DNA of 64,000 bases from assembly GCA_022578605.1 (NCBI GenBank), contig MU394055.1:66902-130901 (forward strand), given 5' to 3'. Source of the stretch: Camillea tinctor (lineage: Eukaryota > Ascomycota > Sordariomycetes > Xylariales > Xylariaceae). A model generated the notes under the pieces. It was not told where the DNA came from. It ran no database searches and was given only the letters and a program-made list of their open reading frames with translations. A program made the translations under genes and the position numbers. Shown piece by piece: positions 11,453-21,367 of this stretch (positions are counted from its first letter, which is position 1; every line of letters begins with the position of its first letter).

Positions 11453-11807
11453 TCTGGGGCACCGCCTGTGGGGCTCTCTCAAGATGATGCCCCTGTTCCC
11501 CCGCGTTAATGTTTGGATATCAGGAGTCGGTTGAGAATACTCCGTACACACAGATCTCCCAAGACATCAAGTAAAGAATGACTTGACCTAGCAATATCTC
11601 GTATGCTGAATTTCAGAGTAGACAGGTTGTTGAACCCCCACCCCACCTAAGGGGTTATGTCGGCATCCTAGGGGTTTTTTTTTTATTTGAATTCATTTAG
11701 GTCATTATGAATAGGTATGTATTCTCCATTACTACAATTTTATAGAGCTTACGTCGTCTATATGTATAATGTGATACCTGCACGAATATTGTTCAACGAA
11801 TCTGCCT

Positions 11808-11817
11808 TACCTAGGTA
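11808..11817. repeat. TACCTAGGTA palindrome, copy 3
   Basis: Exact 10-bp copy in the oxygenase/C2H2 intergenic region. Confidence 0.8.
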
Positions 11818-12374
11818 TTCAATGTTAACAACAATGTTATTATAGATTGCAACATACCATACCTAGACTGTATAGCGTCGGAAATAGCATCAAGACTAAT
11901 ACTAGACCAGGTAATTAACACTATACGTCACGTAGCAGTTGTCTAACCCAGTTCTTATAAGTGTCAAACTTGTTATCTGATAGGTAGGTCAACCATATGC
12001 ACCTAACTAGATCTATTACAACATTGAAGCTGCGCGTATCTCAAGTTTCCGGAACAAGATCTAGTTGCGAAGATCTCGGTATCTCCACGTTCTCCAATAG
12101 TCTTACCCCACGATATCTCAACCAACTAGATCATGATAACGCTCAAGGGACTGCTGCTTACCGAGCTTCCGTCATGCAGGAAAACAATTGGGGTTATTTC
12201 TTATAGTCGCTCTTTCAAGTTCATTTCTGTTGATTTTTCTGTGATCTTATGGTAATTTTGCGTATGTCAACCACGCACAACTATTGCGTGGCGTTATAAT
12301 CATTATAAGCCGTTGAGAGACTCTAGGGTGGGTTTGAGAGCGGATATGCAAACTGGTCGATCTCATAACTAAAA

Positions 12375-14895
12375 ATGGATGCATCGGTGGTTGACAATAA
12401 GCCGTTCTCTTGTCCAGCTTGCCCAAGTCGCTTCACCAGACAAGTATGAATCTTTTCATCTCCTCTACGCAAATACGTCCTCTCTAATATTTCAATTAAC
12501 AGGAAAATTTAAACCGTCACACTGCATCAGGTATGGACTTGCGTATCTATATAGTTTCTTACGTACCTACTACTTATGATACTTGATGGTCAGTCATCCA
12601 GTAGAGGCTATTCACTAATGAGGGGTGGTTTAAGTCCATAGGAAGTCCAATCGAAGACCGTATCCCTGCCCCTTATGTGAAGTGAGCTTCTCTAGAAGGT
12701 GCCTTTTCGCCCAACCTATAATTGATTCAAGTTCATTTGCTAACATCCTGGGAAGTGATTTAAGAAAGAGACATGTGAAGAAATGTCACCCCCAGGACGG
12801 CACTGGGGCAGTTGGACTGACCACTGTGCCGGGTACGAGCACTGGAGAGGTGTTGAACTCAGAGCCGGCGACGGCACAGACACTTCCCTTGTCTCGACCA
12901 CTCTCAACTGGTGCTCTCGAGCCACAATCCCAATCAAATTCGCGAGCTGATACGGTAAAGCCCATGTTGGTTTTTAGTCTTGTGGTGTCTCTAACTTAAT
13001 TCTTGGGTAGGAATCAGTTCAGGTCTCGAATTTATTCTCAGCGCAGAATATATCCTGGCTATTTAGACTGCCGCAGTTTATCGCAGAATACTTCGAAAGG
13101 TTCCATCCCTCTTTTCCAGCCTTGCATAAGCCGACATTTGATGTGACAGTCGCCAAAGAGCCTCTGCTACAGGCAATTGCCTGTATCGGGGCGATGTATC
13201 ATTCACCAGCGTGCAATAATAATAATATCAGTATGGCTCTCTTTGAAGCAGGACATAAATTCTTAGATTCATACGTTAGTTTGCGGTCAGATCTCCACAT
13301 ACTTCCACCCCTATCTAATAGCAGCTCGTAGATTCGAGAGGATCGATCAAGATTTCGAGAGACTTGGGTCATCCAAGCCTATGTTCTTTTTGAGTATTTT
13401 GCACTTTACAGCTGCCGGGACAACCTCTTCCCAATCGCTGTCAGGATCCATCGCAAAATCGTCGACGCAGCCAGACAGTTCCAGTTATTCCAGGATGGGA
13501 TTACGTTAGGCAGTTGTGCTTCTGTAGCATCGCCTAACCAAGCCCATACCCCTGGAAACAGGCCTGTGCAGCCTTCGTCTCCTTCTTGGTCCGTGGAACA
13601 TGACTGGCAGGTTTTCATCAAGAATGAGTCGAGAAAACGGTGAGTTAAAAGTGTCGACAATAACCAATTATATGAAGGCTGCTGACGAGATTTATAGCAT
13701 CATGTATTGTTTATATTATCTCGATGCCCAACTATCCATATGTTGCAATATGCGACCTTTATTAACTGCTCTTGAACTGAAGTACGAGCTGCCCTGCAGA
13801 GATGACGTTTGGTCTGCTCTTACAGCGAATTCTTGGCATTTACTCTTACAAGGACAAGACTTCTCTTTCAACGAGGAAGATGATTACGAGGGTAATGGAG
13901 AGCCTCGCCCTGCACAGGGTGACCTCTACGAAAGTTTGATGCATCTGATGAATCCGGATCCATCCGATCGCCCGCTTGGCCTACTCTGGTATTCATCTTT
14001 CGCATCACTTATGTTGATCATCCAGATTCAAATGATGACCAGAGAGTTGACGCTGGCGAGCATATTTCTATATAATAATGTTCGGGGCCAGGAGACCCGC
14101 CACAACCTGTCGATAATAACGGAAGGGAACCGAGCACCCATAATGCAAGCTTTGAACAATCTGGCCGATCTCATGCCTAGGCCAAGCTCTACGGCATGGT
14201 CTGCTGTCTTCAATAGTGACTCTTCAACTTCTGTCCACGCGGCTCTCTGGCACTCCGTCTGGATGGTATGGCATTACACGGCTATTTCATTGACACACCA
14301 AGATGCATTGCTTACTAGCGGCATTGTTGAATATAGCCTCCCCAATGCCATATCAACGGCGTGGGAACTTGGAAAGCCTCGAGCAAAAGAGCATCGTGAT
14401 GTATATGAGGACCGAGACGTGATGCGTGTTGTTGATAACCTGGAGCATATCATTCAGATGCTAGGAACACCTCCCACGGGAGCACTCCTCCGAGATCCCA
14501 CAGGGACGGTCGGTGATGGACCTTGTATTGAGGACCCGTTCGCGACTGTTATCGGTTTCAAGGCGTGCATGATGGGTTGGCGGGTCATACGGCTTATGGC
14601 ATTAGGATGTGAGCAGCACATAGGAACCGGTTCTGAGGTCTTCCAGATGCCAAGACCAAGCTTATGTTCTCTATCTTCACAGGTAATTCTAGCACGTGTA
14701 ATGGAGATGTTAGGCCCAGAAACCGGTGACCAGTCCCAGTATCAACAGGTTAATCAGAGCCATCTGGGAGTGGTCAGCAATGCCGAGGCTAGGTATCTAG
14801 AGTGGACTGAACGGACATTCGCCTTGAGAGATATTTGGCCACCGGGGGAATGGGTTGTAGCTGTCTTTAACGAAAATAGAGATGGCGCAGGATAA
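12375..14895 (+). CDS. C2H2 zinc-finger transcription factor with fungal middle domain (probable cluster regulator)
   Basis: Seven exons: 12375-12443, 12503-12530, 12635-12698, 12756-12954, 13011-13274, 13332-13639 and 13698-14895, giving 709 aa. Splicing three tiny exons restores two zinc fingers. Finger 1 is FSCPACPSRFTRQENLNRH with ligands C13, C16, H29 and H34. Finger 2 is YPCPLCEVSFSRSDLRKRH with C44, C47, H60 and C64. A Ser/Thr-rich linker follows, then a fungal-specific regulatory middle domain beginning LFRLPQFIAEYFERFHPSFP and continuing WVIQAYVLFEYFALYSCRDN. This domain order is typical of pathway-specific activators. It sits in the middle of the metabolic block, divergent from the oxygenase. 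The GGAGCTCC palindromes in the block's promoters are candidate targets; two-finger proteins usually read 4-6 bp, fitting a GGAG half-site (inference). Confidence 0.88.
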
Positions 14896-15269
14896 TGTCA
14901 TATATGATGCCACGAGAGCCTACTTATGATTCGTCTAAGTTTTAGGGTGGTTTAAAAAATGTCTATGTCTATATTGGTATACTGTGAGAATAGTTATTCG
15001 AGCCGGAGAAATGCCTAAGATATCTAATATGCCTAGGTATATGACTAAAACATGATAGATGAGTATTTTTTCAGGAGTTTCTATATGATGTCCATGATGC
15101 TCATCATAGGAGAGAGCTAAGATATTTAAAAAGGCAATAATATGTGCTCTGATACTTATAACTGAGTCGAGCTAGGTCATTATGGGTTTCTGTCCAGTAA
15201 ATCATACCCAATAGGACCATTGTCTTTGATGCAGTGGTTAGTAAACAGCCTCTCGTCTGTCACACGGCT
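14896..15269. other. Convergent 3' spacer
   Basis: A 374-bp AT-rich spacer between the C2H2 factor and GST-like B 3' ends. Nothing distinctive was seen. Confidence 0.5.
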
Positions 15270-16080
15270 TCATAGGCCATCATAATCCGGATACGTTCCT
15301 CCAGCCTCATCCCGAATCACTTGCTTTCCAAGTATGTGGTCAAAGATACCGTCGGGATCATTGCGAATACGCATATAATACTCATGCACAATAGAATGCT
15401 TTTCTGTCCAGCTCTTGGTGAAGACCTAAAGCTCATTGTTAGTATTACTGAGAGAAGCCTGCTTTGTCTTAAGAAACGCACATATTGGTAGCCTCTTGCC
15501 AATCCCGAAACAACAAATAAGTCTGCTAGTGTCAAGCAGTTGCCGACTAAGTATTGCTTCCCCTTAATCTCCTTCTCAATGGCCCTGATAGTGAGTTCGC
15601 ATCCCTCTTCTAACTTGGCTAGAATCTCTGGGCTTGAGGGCGCTCTGCCGATGATAGGATTGATCCATGCCATGATCGGTGGTAAGAGTTCATAATTAGT
15701 GAAAGACGCCCAGCGAAGGACCGTCGTTTCTTCCTTCAGATTGGAACCGATGAGTTTAGTATTGGGATCTTGCTTTGCCACTGCCGAAATAATGAGAAAG
15801 TGATATTTCGAGTGATAAACCACCAACTAGGGCTCTTCTTACAAAACCAAGACACTGCGATACTCTCATAGACACAGAACCCATCGGCGGTCTCTAGAGC
15901 AGGGACTTTTCCGGTATGGAACTTAGAGAGGTACTCATCGCCCACTCCACCCTTTTCTGTGTAGATCTTGATTGGAAAGGCATTGACTATCTCAACGTCA
16001 AGCTTGTTATATTCGGCGACGAAAAGCACCATCGTCGAGCGAGGTGCCTTCGGGTATGTGTAGATCTTGCCGAAAGACAT
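15270..16080 (-). CDS. Glutathione S-transferase-like protein B (EF1B-gamma type)
   Basis: Three exons: 16080-15843, 15780-15482 and 15425-15270, giving 230 aa. It starts MSFGKIYTYPKAPRSTM, with a GST N-domain containing GGVGDEYLSKFHTGKVPALE and a C-domain with NYELLPPIMAWINPIIG and KQYLVGNCLTLADLFV. The tail is charged and ends YPDYDGL. It is a close paralogue of the gene at 3815-4923; the two introns here coincide in coding position and phase with introns 2 and 4 of that gene, while its introns 1, 3 and 5 are absent here. Two related GSTs bracketing the same cluster suggest separate steps or a duplication with divergence. The class transfers or uses glutathione, and some members isomerise maleyl-type intermediates. 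It is divergent from the SDR at 16715, with a GGAGCTCC site between them. Confidence 0.9.
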
Positions 16081-16714
16081 GGTGGCAATGAGGTAAGATT
16101 GCGGTCTCTATTTCCGTTTCTCTGTCCTAAAATGGGTATTAACTCAATATGAGACGAATGTGACCAAGGGCGATGAGGAGAAGTAGTACGGAAGGGAAGG
16201 GATAGTGGTAAATGATCCCAATGTTAGGAAATATTGGTAAAGCTAAAAGGAGTTCGATCTCAACCGAAATCCCTACCGATGAATGCTGATCAATCTGTGA
16301 CGGGGAGATCAACGTTCAATATATTTCTTTACTAATTACCCAATACATGTCCCCTATAACGTAATTGAATTCTGTGAGCAAGCCAATTAGTGTGAGGTCG
16401 TGACAGTAATGGTGTGTATCTCGCGGACAACATCTGGAGTTGATCCGGAGGAGCTCCGCTCGGCGCTCGTGTACTGTATGCAAGCATTCAGCTTATCCCC
16501 ACTAATGCCCGGCATTGATAGAAAATTATCAGAGAGTATTCTGCCTTGGGATGTATCGGTCATTACATATACTCATACCCATATAGTTAGTTGCGATACA
16601 GGTCCAGTTGGTATATACTATATCTCTAAATCGTAGGCTATCAAGTGCGAAAAGCCCAACGGGGAATGATAACCACATCTTACCTCATCTACGTGATCAT
16701 TCATATTTCGTCTA
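16081..16714. promoter_or_regulatory. Divergent promoter, GST-like B / SDR
   Basis: A 634-bp interval with outward-facing genes on both sides and one GGAGCTCC site near its middle. No supported coding exon. Confidence 0.55.
16450..16457. promoter_or_regulatory. GGAGCTCC candidate operator 5
   Basis: Exact core; the flanks give GAGGAGCTCCGC, one base off the 12-bp palindrome. It is 370 bp from the GST-like B start and 258 bp from the SDR start. Confidence 0.5.
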
Positions 16715-17834
16715 ATGGATATCTCGTGAGTTATTCCCTGCTTTCAACCTTGGAATACGATAACTGATGCCTTTTATAGTCATGTGTTAGTTACAGGCGC
16801 GACGGGATTTGTTGGTGCCCATGTCGTCGATAGTCTATTGAGGAAGGGCATCAAAGTTAGAGCGGTCGCTCGCTCGAAAAAGAAGGCGGACCTAATGAAA
16901 GCCGCAAGACCTCAATACACGTCACTGTTGGACTTCTACTTCATCGACGATCTCAATACACCGGGTATCTTTGACGATGCAGTTAAAGACGTTGATGGAA
17001 TCATCCATGTTGCTAGTGTAAGTGTTGGAGCTCTGCTCTTTTTATCTGAGACTGACGCTGGTGCTCGTGCCTCAGCCCCTCAACTACAGTGTTCATGATT
17101 ACGAGAAGGAGTTAATTCTTCCAGCGATACAAGGTGTTCGCTCTATCATGGAAGCTAGTGTCGATACTAAAGTGAAAAGAGTAGTCATGACTTCGTCTTT
17201 TGGTGCCGTTCTTGATATGACCAAGGAAGAAAGTCTCCCTTGGACTTATTCATCGGAATCTTGGAATCCTATAAGCTATGGTGAGGCTTCAGCTCCTAAT
17301 GCGACTCCACAGGAAGCCTACCGGGGATCGAAAACCTTCGCAGAGAAAGAGGCATGGAAATTCATCTCAGAAAAGAAACCGCAGTTCGATCTTGTGACAC
17401 TATGTCCATCTATGGTTTTTGGGCCTCTAGTCGACAGTCCGTCATCAGTTCAAGAACTCAATGAGTCGAACAAGGTTCTATGGAGAGTGGTGTCTGGCGG
17501 GCAGTCTCAACCACTTCCCCCCTGTCGGTTCAATTTCTGGATAGATGTGAGGGACCTTGCCGAGATACATATTCAGGCGTTAGTCACTCAGTCAGTTGGT
17601 GGCAAGAGATATGTCCCAGTGGCACCAGAGCCATTTACTTATCAGATGGCTTCGGAAATCGTTAGTGAGGTGTTTCCATCACGGCGCGACAAGGTTTCAT
17701 CTGGGGTACAGGAAGTGAAGACACATATAAAGGTTGATCAAAGTCTCATGAATGAAAACTTTCCGACTATTAAATATAGGACATTCAGAGAGACTGTTGT
17801 TGACTTTGTAAGTCAAATAGATGTTCTGTCATAG
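16715..17834 (+). CDS. Extended SDR, NAD(P)-dependent reductase/epimerase (Gre2/DFR-like)
   Basis: Three exons: 16715-16725, 16780-17017 and 17076-17834, giving 335 aa. The first exon is only 11 nt (Met-Asp-Ile plus two bases of Ser), but it supplies the start and removes the need for an internal Met. The Rossmann motif is VTGATGFVGAHV, with the Gly-x2-Gly-x2-Gly at residues 10-16. The active site has MTSSFGAV (Ser near 123-124) and YRGSK (Y165, K169). The C-terminal region PLPPCRFNFWIDVRDLAEIH matches the aldehyde-reductase/dihydroflavonol-reductase branch of extended SDRs. Members reduce aldehydes and ketones with NADPH. It is divergent from GST-like B and probably supplies a reduction step in the same pathway (inference). 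Confidence 0.9.
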
Positions 17835-18113
17835 AATATACCTGAAATGAGATTTACATCATTGCACTCTCTTCAGACTCTTGATAATAGCCCTGATAAC
17901 CTATAAATCAAATGTTCAAGACTGACCAAATGTGCTATAAATTTTTCACACAATTAATTTTAAGGTACAGATTGTATGGACCTAATATAAATACTTTATG
18001 CGATTGTATACTATACGTTCTCGTTTGAGTCACTGAACTCTGCTTAGATGATTCAGGGTCTATTCATTTATGTCTTCCCAGAGTTTCCGGTATATCAGTG
18101 AATACTCGACTGA

Positions 18114-19121
18114 TCATAACGAATTCTCTAAGTCTACTATCTTCTGTAGTATCTCATCCCTTTCTCCAGTAAACGTGCTGCTCTGGATGGGTAACAACGG
18201 CCGCCTACTCCTGCCACCGCCATACTTATAGTACTTGTCCATAGCTGCCTTCAGCCCTGAAACTCCCATACGCACAAGTACCCAGTCCACTTCGCTCAGT
18301 TGAGTCTGAAGCTCTTGGGCAGAATTTAGATTCCCTTCATCATATAGCTTTAGCAATTTCACGTGTACCTTTGGTACTAGGTTCGCGGCAGCACCTATCA
18401 GCCCGTTTGACCCAGCCACCAGCCCATGGAGAAAGAAATCCGACTTCCCAGCAAATGCCGCGAAAGGCGTCTGAATTCGCTTGTCGTGGGCTACACGATG
18501 GAGCTTCCCCAAGTTCCCACAAGTTAGTTTACACCCAACAATCTTGTTGGGATTCGCAGCTGCAAGGCCCGCAATAAGATCAGAGTCAAGGTCAATTCCA
18601 GATGTTACCCCTGGAAAGTTATAAAGCAAAATTGGTATTGGCGAAACACTGGCGACATCAGAAAAAAACTTCTGAATGGTCGGTTGCTGCATTGCTCCAA
18701 CTGTGCGTACCCAAAAACCCCAGTATATTAGCTAGAGAAGCCATCACTAGGAATGCATGAGAGACTCACCCCAGTAGCTAGGACTAAGTACCAAGGCAAA
18801 ATGAGCACCGGACTCGCTAGCTTCCTGGCAGAGTTGGATTGTTTCTCTTGTACTCTGCGCACCACACCCTGCAATAATGACAGCTTCGCGTTTTCCATAT
18901 TGCTTCAATGTAGCAAGAGCTGTTGAGATGACTTGCTTGCGCTCGGAATGATCCAGATGTGGTGCTTCTCCATTAGAGCCTTGAATCACCAACCCAGACA
19001 CACCAGCCTGAGCAAGACGTATAACGTGCTTCTGCAGAGCCCCTAGATCCAGAGTTTCGTCCTCGTGGAAGAATGCCACAACCGGTGCATATACACCTCG
19101 GGGAGGACAAGTAGGCGCCAT
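18114..19121 (-). CDS. DapA-family class I aldolase (HOG/KDG-aldolase-like)
   Basis: Two exons: 19121-18770 and 18700-18114, giving 312 aa, normal for the DHDPS/N-acetylneuraminate lyase superfamily. It has the pyruvate-carboxylate-binding loop GSNGE (residues 48-52), the proton-relay Tyr in LLYNFPGVTSG (Y144) and the Schiff-base Lys in KIVGCKLTCGN (K175). These residues mark a TIM-barrel lyase that makes or cleaves a C-C bond next to pyruvate. Fungal members are mostly 4-hydroxy-2-oxoglutarate or 2-keto-3-deoxy-sugar-acid aldolases rather than lysine enzymes, since fungi make lysine by the aminoadipate route. It is divergent from an aspartate-type aminotransferase 325 bp away. That pairing matches the last steps of hydroxyproline catabolism in animals (GOT2 then HOGA1) and supports a catabolic role (inference). 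Confidence 0.9.
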
Positions 19122-19446
19122 AACTTCAATAAGTACACTTAGATCTAGTCAATGTTCTAGAAAAGAAGAATGATGATATTTTGGACAGAGCATTACTACC
19201 TAAGGGATGTATCAACATGCAGTCTATAAAGGACTCCCAAGAACCGGCCCCTTTAATAACAGGCCGGGTCCCTACCTCCGGGATCGGCAATGCCCCGATT
19301 CTATAGCTAAGTATATCTAGTCAAGTTGAATAGCGTTCGGGTGGACAAATGTGCTCCACTTGCTCGAGACACAAGGTAAAGTAGTACCACATACACTCAT
19401 TTTCCATTGCGGGAGGCCATTCTAAACACACACGCTTACTATCACG
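19122..19446. promoter_or_regulatory. Divergent promoter, aldolase / aminotransferase
   Basis: A 325-bp interval between outward-facing genes. Unlike the other divergent promoters of the block it lacks an exact GGAGCTCC. Confidence 0.5.
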
Positions 19447-20788
19447 ATGGATTTCCCGAAGCAAGTCTCAATTTTTGACAATGCTGTCCTTATCCCAACT
19501 GATTCTATTTTTGACGTAACGAGAAGATACCTTGCTGATGAGACCCCGGACAAGGTCAATCTTGGGCAAGGGACATACCGTGATGAAAATGGCAAGCCTT
19601 GGATCTTACCATCTGTCCGTATGGCCAAGGCCTCCATCGGAGAGTGCGGCCATGAGTATCTACCAATATCGGGGCTTAAAGCGTTCCGAGACGAGGCAGC
19701 GAAGCTAGCTTTCCGCGGGACAAGAGCGCTGGATGAAGATCGTGTAAGTGAAAAAAGGCAAAAAGAGCGGCAGTCTTATTATATTAACCTAGAGCTAGAT
19801 TGCGACATGCCAGTCTCTCTCAGGAACCGGAGCTCTTCTTCTAGCTGGGATGGCACTGAAGAAGGCGGATTCTGGGATCACGACTATATACATTACGGAC
19901 CCGACGTGGTCAAACCACTCGCTGATGTTCAGCTCGCTGGGTTACGAAGTCAAGACAATACCCTATTACAAACAAGGGAGATTTGACTTTGATAACTACA
20001 TGAGCGTTCTACGAACTGCCGACGCGAATTCAGCAGTGGTACTTCACGCGTGCGCGCACAACCCAACAGGCTGTGATCCGTCGCGCGAGCAATGGAAAGA
20101 GATCGCCTCCGTCATACAAGAGAGGCGCATATTTCCCATTTTCGACTCAGCTTACCTAGGGTTCAACTCGGGTTCCGTAAACGAAGATGCGTGGGCGATT
20201 CGGTACTTCGTAGAGGACTTGGGGCTGGAGGCATCCGTGTGCCTGTCGTTCGCCAAGAGCATGGGCCTCTATGGCGAGCGGATCGGCCTAGTCACTTTCG
20301 TTACTGCGTCTGTGAAAATAGCGTGTACTATGGGCTCGATTCTTGAGAACATGCAACGGGCGACGGTGTCGAACCCTCCAGCATATGGGGCACGAATCGC
20401 CGCCGCAGTCTTGGGCACACCCGCGATCGCGGAGCAGTGGGCTAAGGACCTGATTACTATGTCCAGTCGCATTAAATCAATGCGCCAGAAGCTATACAGC
20501 GAGCTTACAAGTCTGCAAACTCCAGGAGATTGGTCACATCTCATCAAGCAGACTGGCATGTTTGGCTACACCGGTATAAGTCCTGCTCAGGTTGCATATC
20601 TTGAAGGTGAGTATCTGCATGTGTCTCGTTACGAACACTTCGTGCATGGTGCTAATTATGTAACAGATAAACATCATGTCTACATGGCAGAAACATCGAG
20701 GATTTCCATTGCCGGCCTCAATGAAGGAAACGTAACTTACTTTGCTAGGGCTCTGGATGATGCTGTGAGGAATGTGACGTCGGCATAG
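19447..20788 (+). CDS. Aspartate/aromatic-type aminotransferase (PLP fold type I)
   Basis: Three exons: 19447-19743, 19814-20606 and 20667-20788, giving 403 aa, the usual size. The PLP motifs are in order: VNLGQGTYRDENG near the N-terminus, SLSGTGALLLAG (phosphate-binding SGTGA, restored by removing intron 1), HNPTGCDP (Asn182), FDSAYLGF (Asp210, Tyr213), SFAKSMGLYGERIGL with the PLP Lys at K247, and SRISIAGL for the substrate-carboxylate Arg. It belongs to the aspartate aminotransferase subgroup, which moves amino groups between aspartate or glutamate analogues and 2-oxoglutarate or oxaloacetate. There is no clear mitochondrial presequence. Next to the aldolase and oxoprolinase, a 4-substituted glutamate is a reasonable substrate (inference). 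Confidence 0.92.
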
Positions 20789-21367
20789 GTGGATATGGGC
20801 CGGCTTCTGATCGGCAAGATCGGCTGTCACTGCATATAGGAAGTAAGTCTAGCTAAGACAATAACAGGTGGACTATTAGTATAGACTAGGTTAGATTACT
20901 CTTAGTTCCTATCCTCTTTGTCCTCCTACTCCTCCGGGTGGAGGACAGGTGGAGCTCCAACAACTATCCTCTATGTTACTTGCAGGTGTCTTATCCTCCT
21001 TCCTCCTCCTCTTGGCTGTTGTCCCTCTCCAGCTGCAGCAATGTCAGTGAATGCTTAGCGACAACTGGGGCAGGTTGAGCCGCGGCCACGATAACGTTGT
21101 CCCGATCGTAGAGCCCTCTGCGAGGAGCATAGCTAGTATCATAGGTTCTATGGGACTCAACGCCGGTCGGCTACGGACCGGATAGGAATGCGATGAAGAT
21201 CAAAAGCTCAAGGAGCGCGCCGACTATACGTAGTGGATTGTATACTCTAGTAAATGTAAAGACGTACAATTAAAATTTACTATATCACTATTTTTTATAA
21301 GCAAACTCTCTTTCAATTGGGATGTAACCGTCGAGGCCGTGGATATCCTAGACCTAGTAGTAGCACA
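20789..21367. promoter_or_regulatory. Promoter region of the oxoprolinase/hydantoinase
   Basis: A 579-bp interval with a pyrimidine-rich stretch near 20900-21030 and one GGAGCTCC site. Confidence 0.5.
20951..20958. promoter_or_regulatory. GGAGCTCC candidate operator 6
   Basis: Exact palindrome 410 bp upstream of the oxoprolinase start. Confidence 0.5.

Larger units (their letters stand above)
11107..12374. promoter_or_regulatory. Divergent regulatory region, oxygenase / C2H2 factor
   Basis: A 1.27-kb interval between two outward-facing genes. It contains the 12-bp palindrome at 11441 and a TACCTAGGTA palindrome at 11808. No coding exon was supported. Confidence 0.5.
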
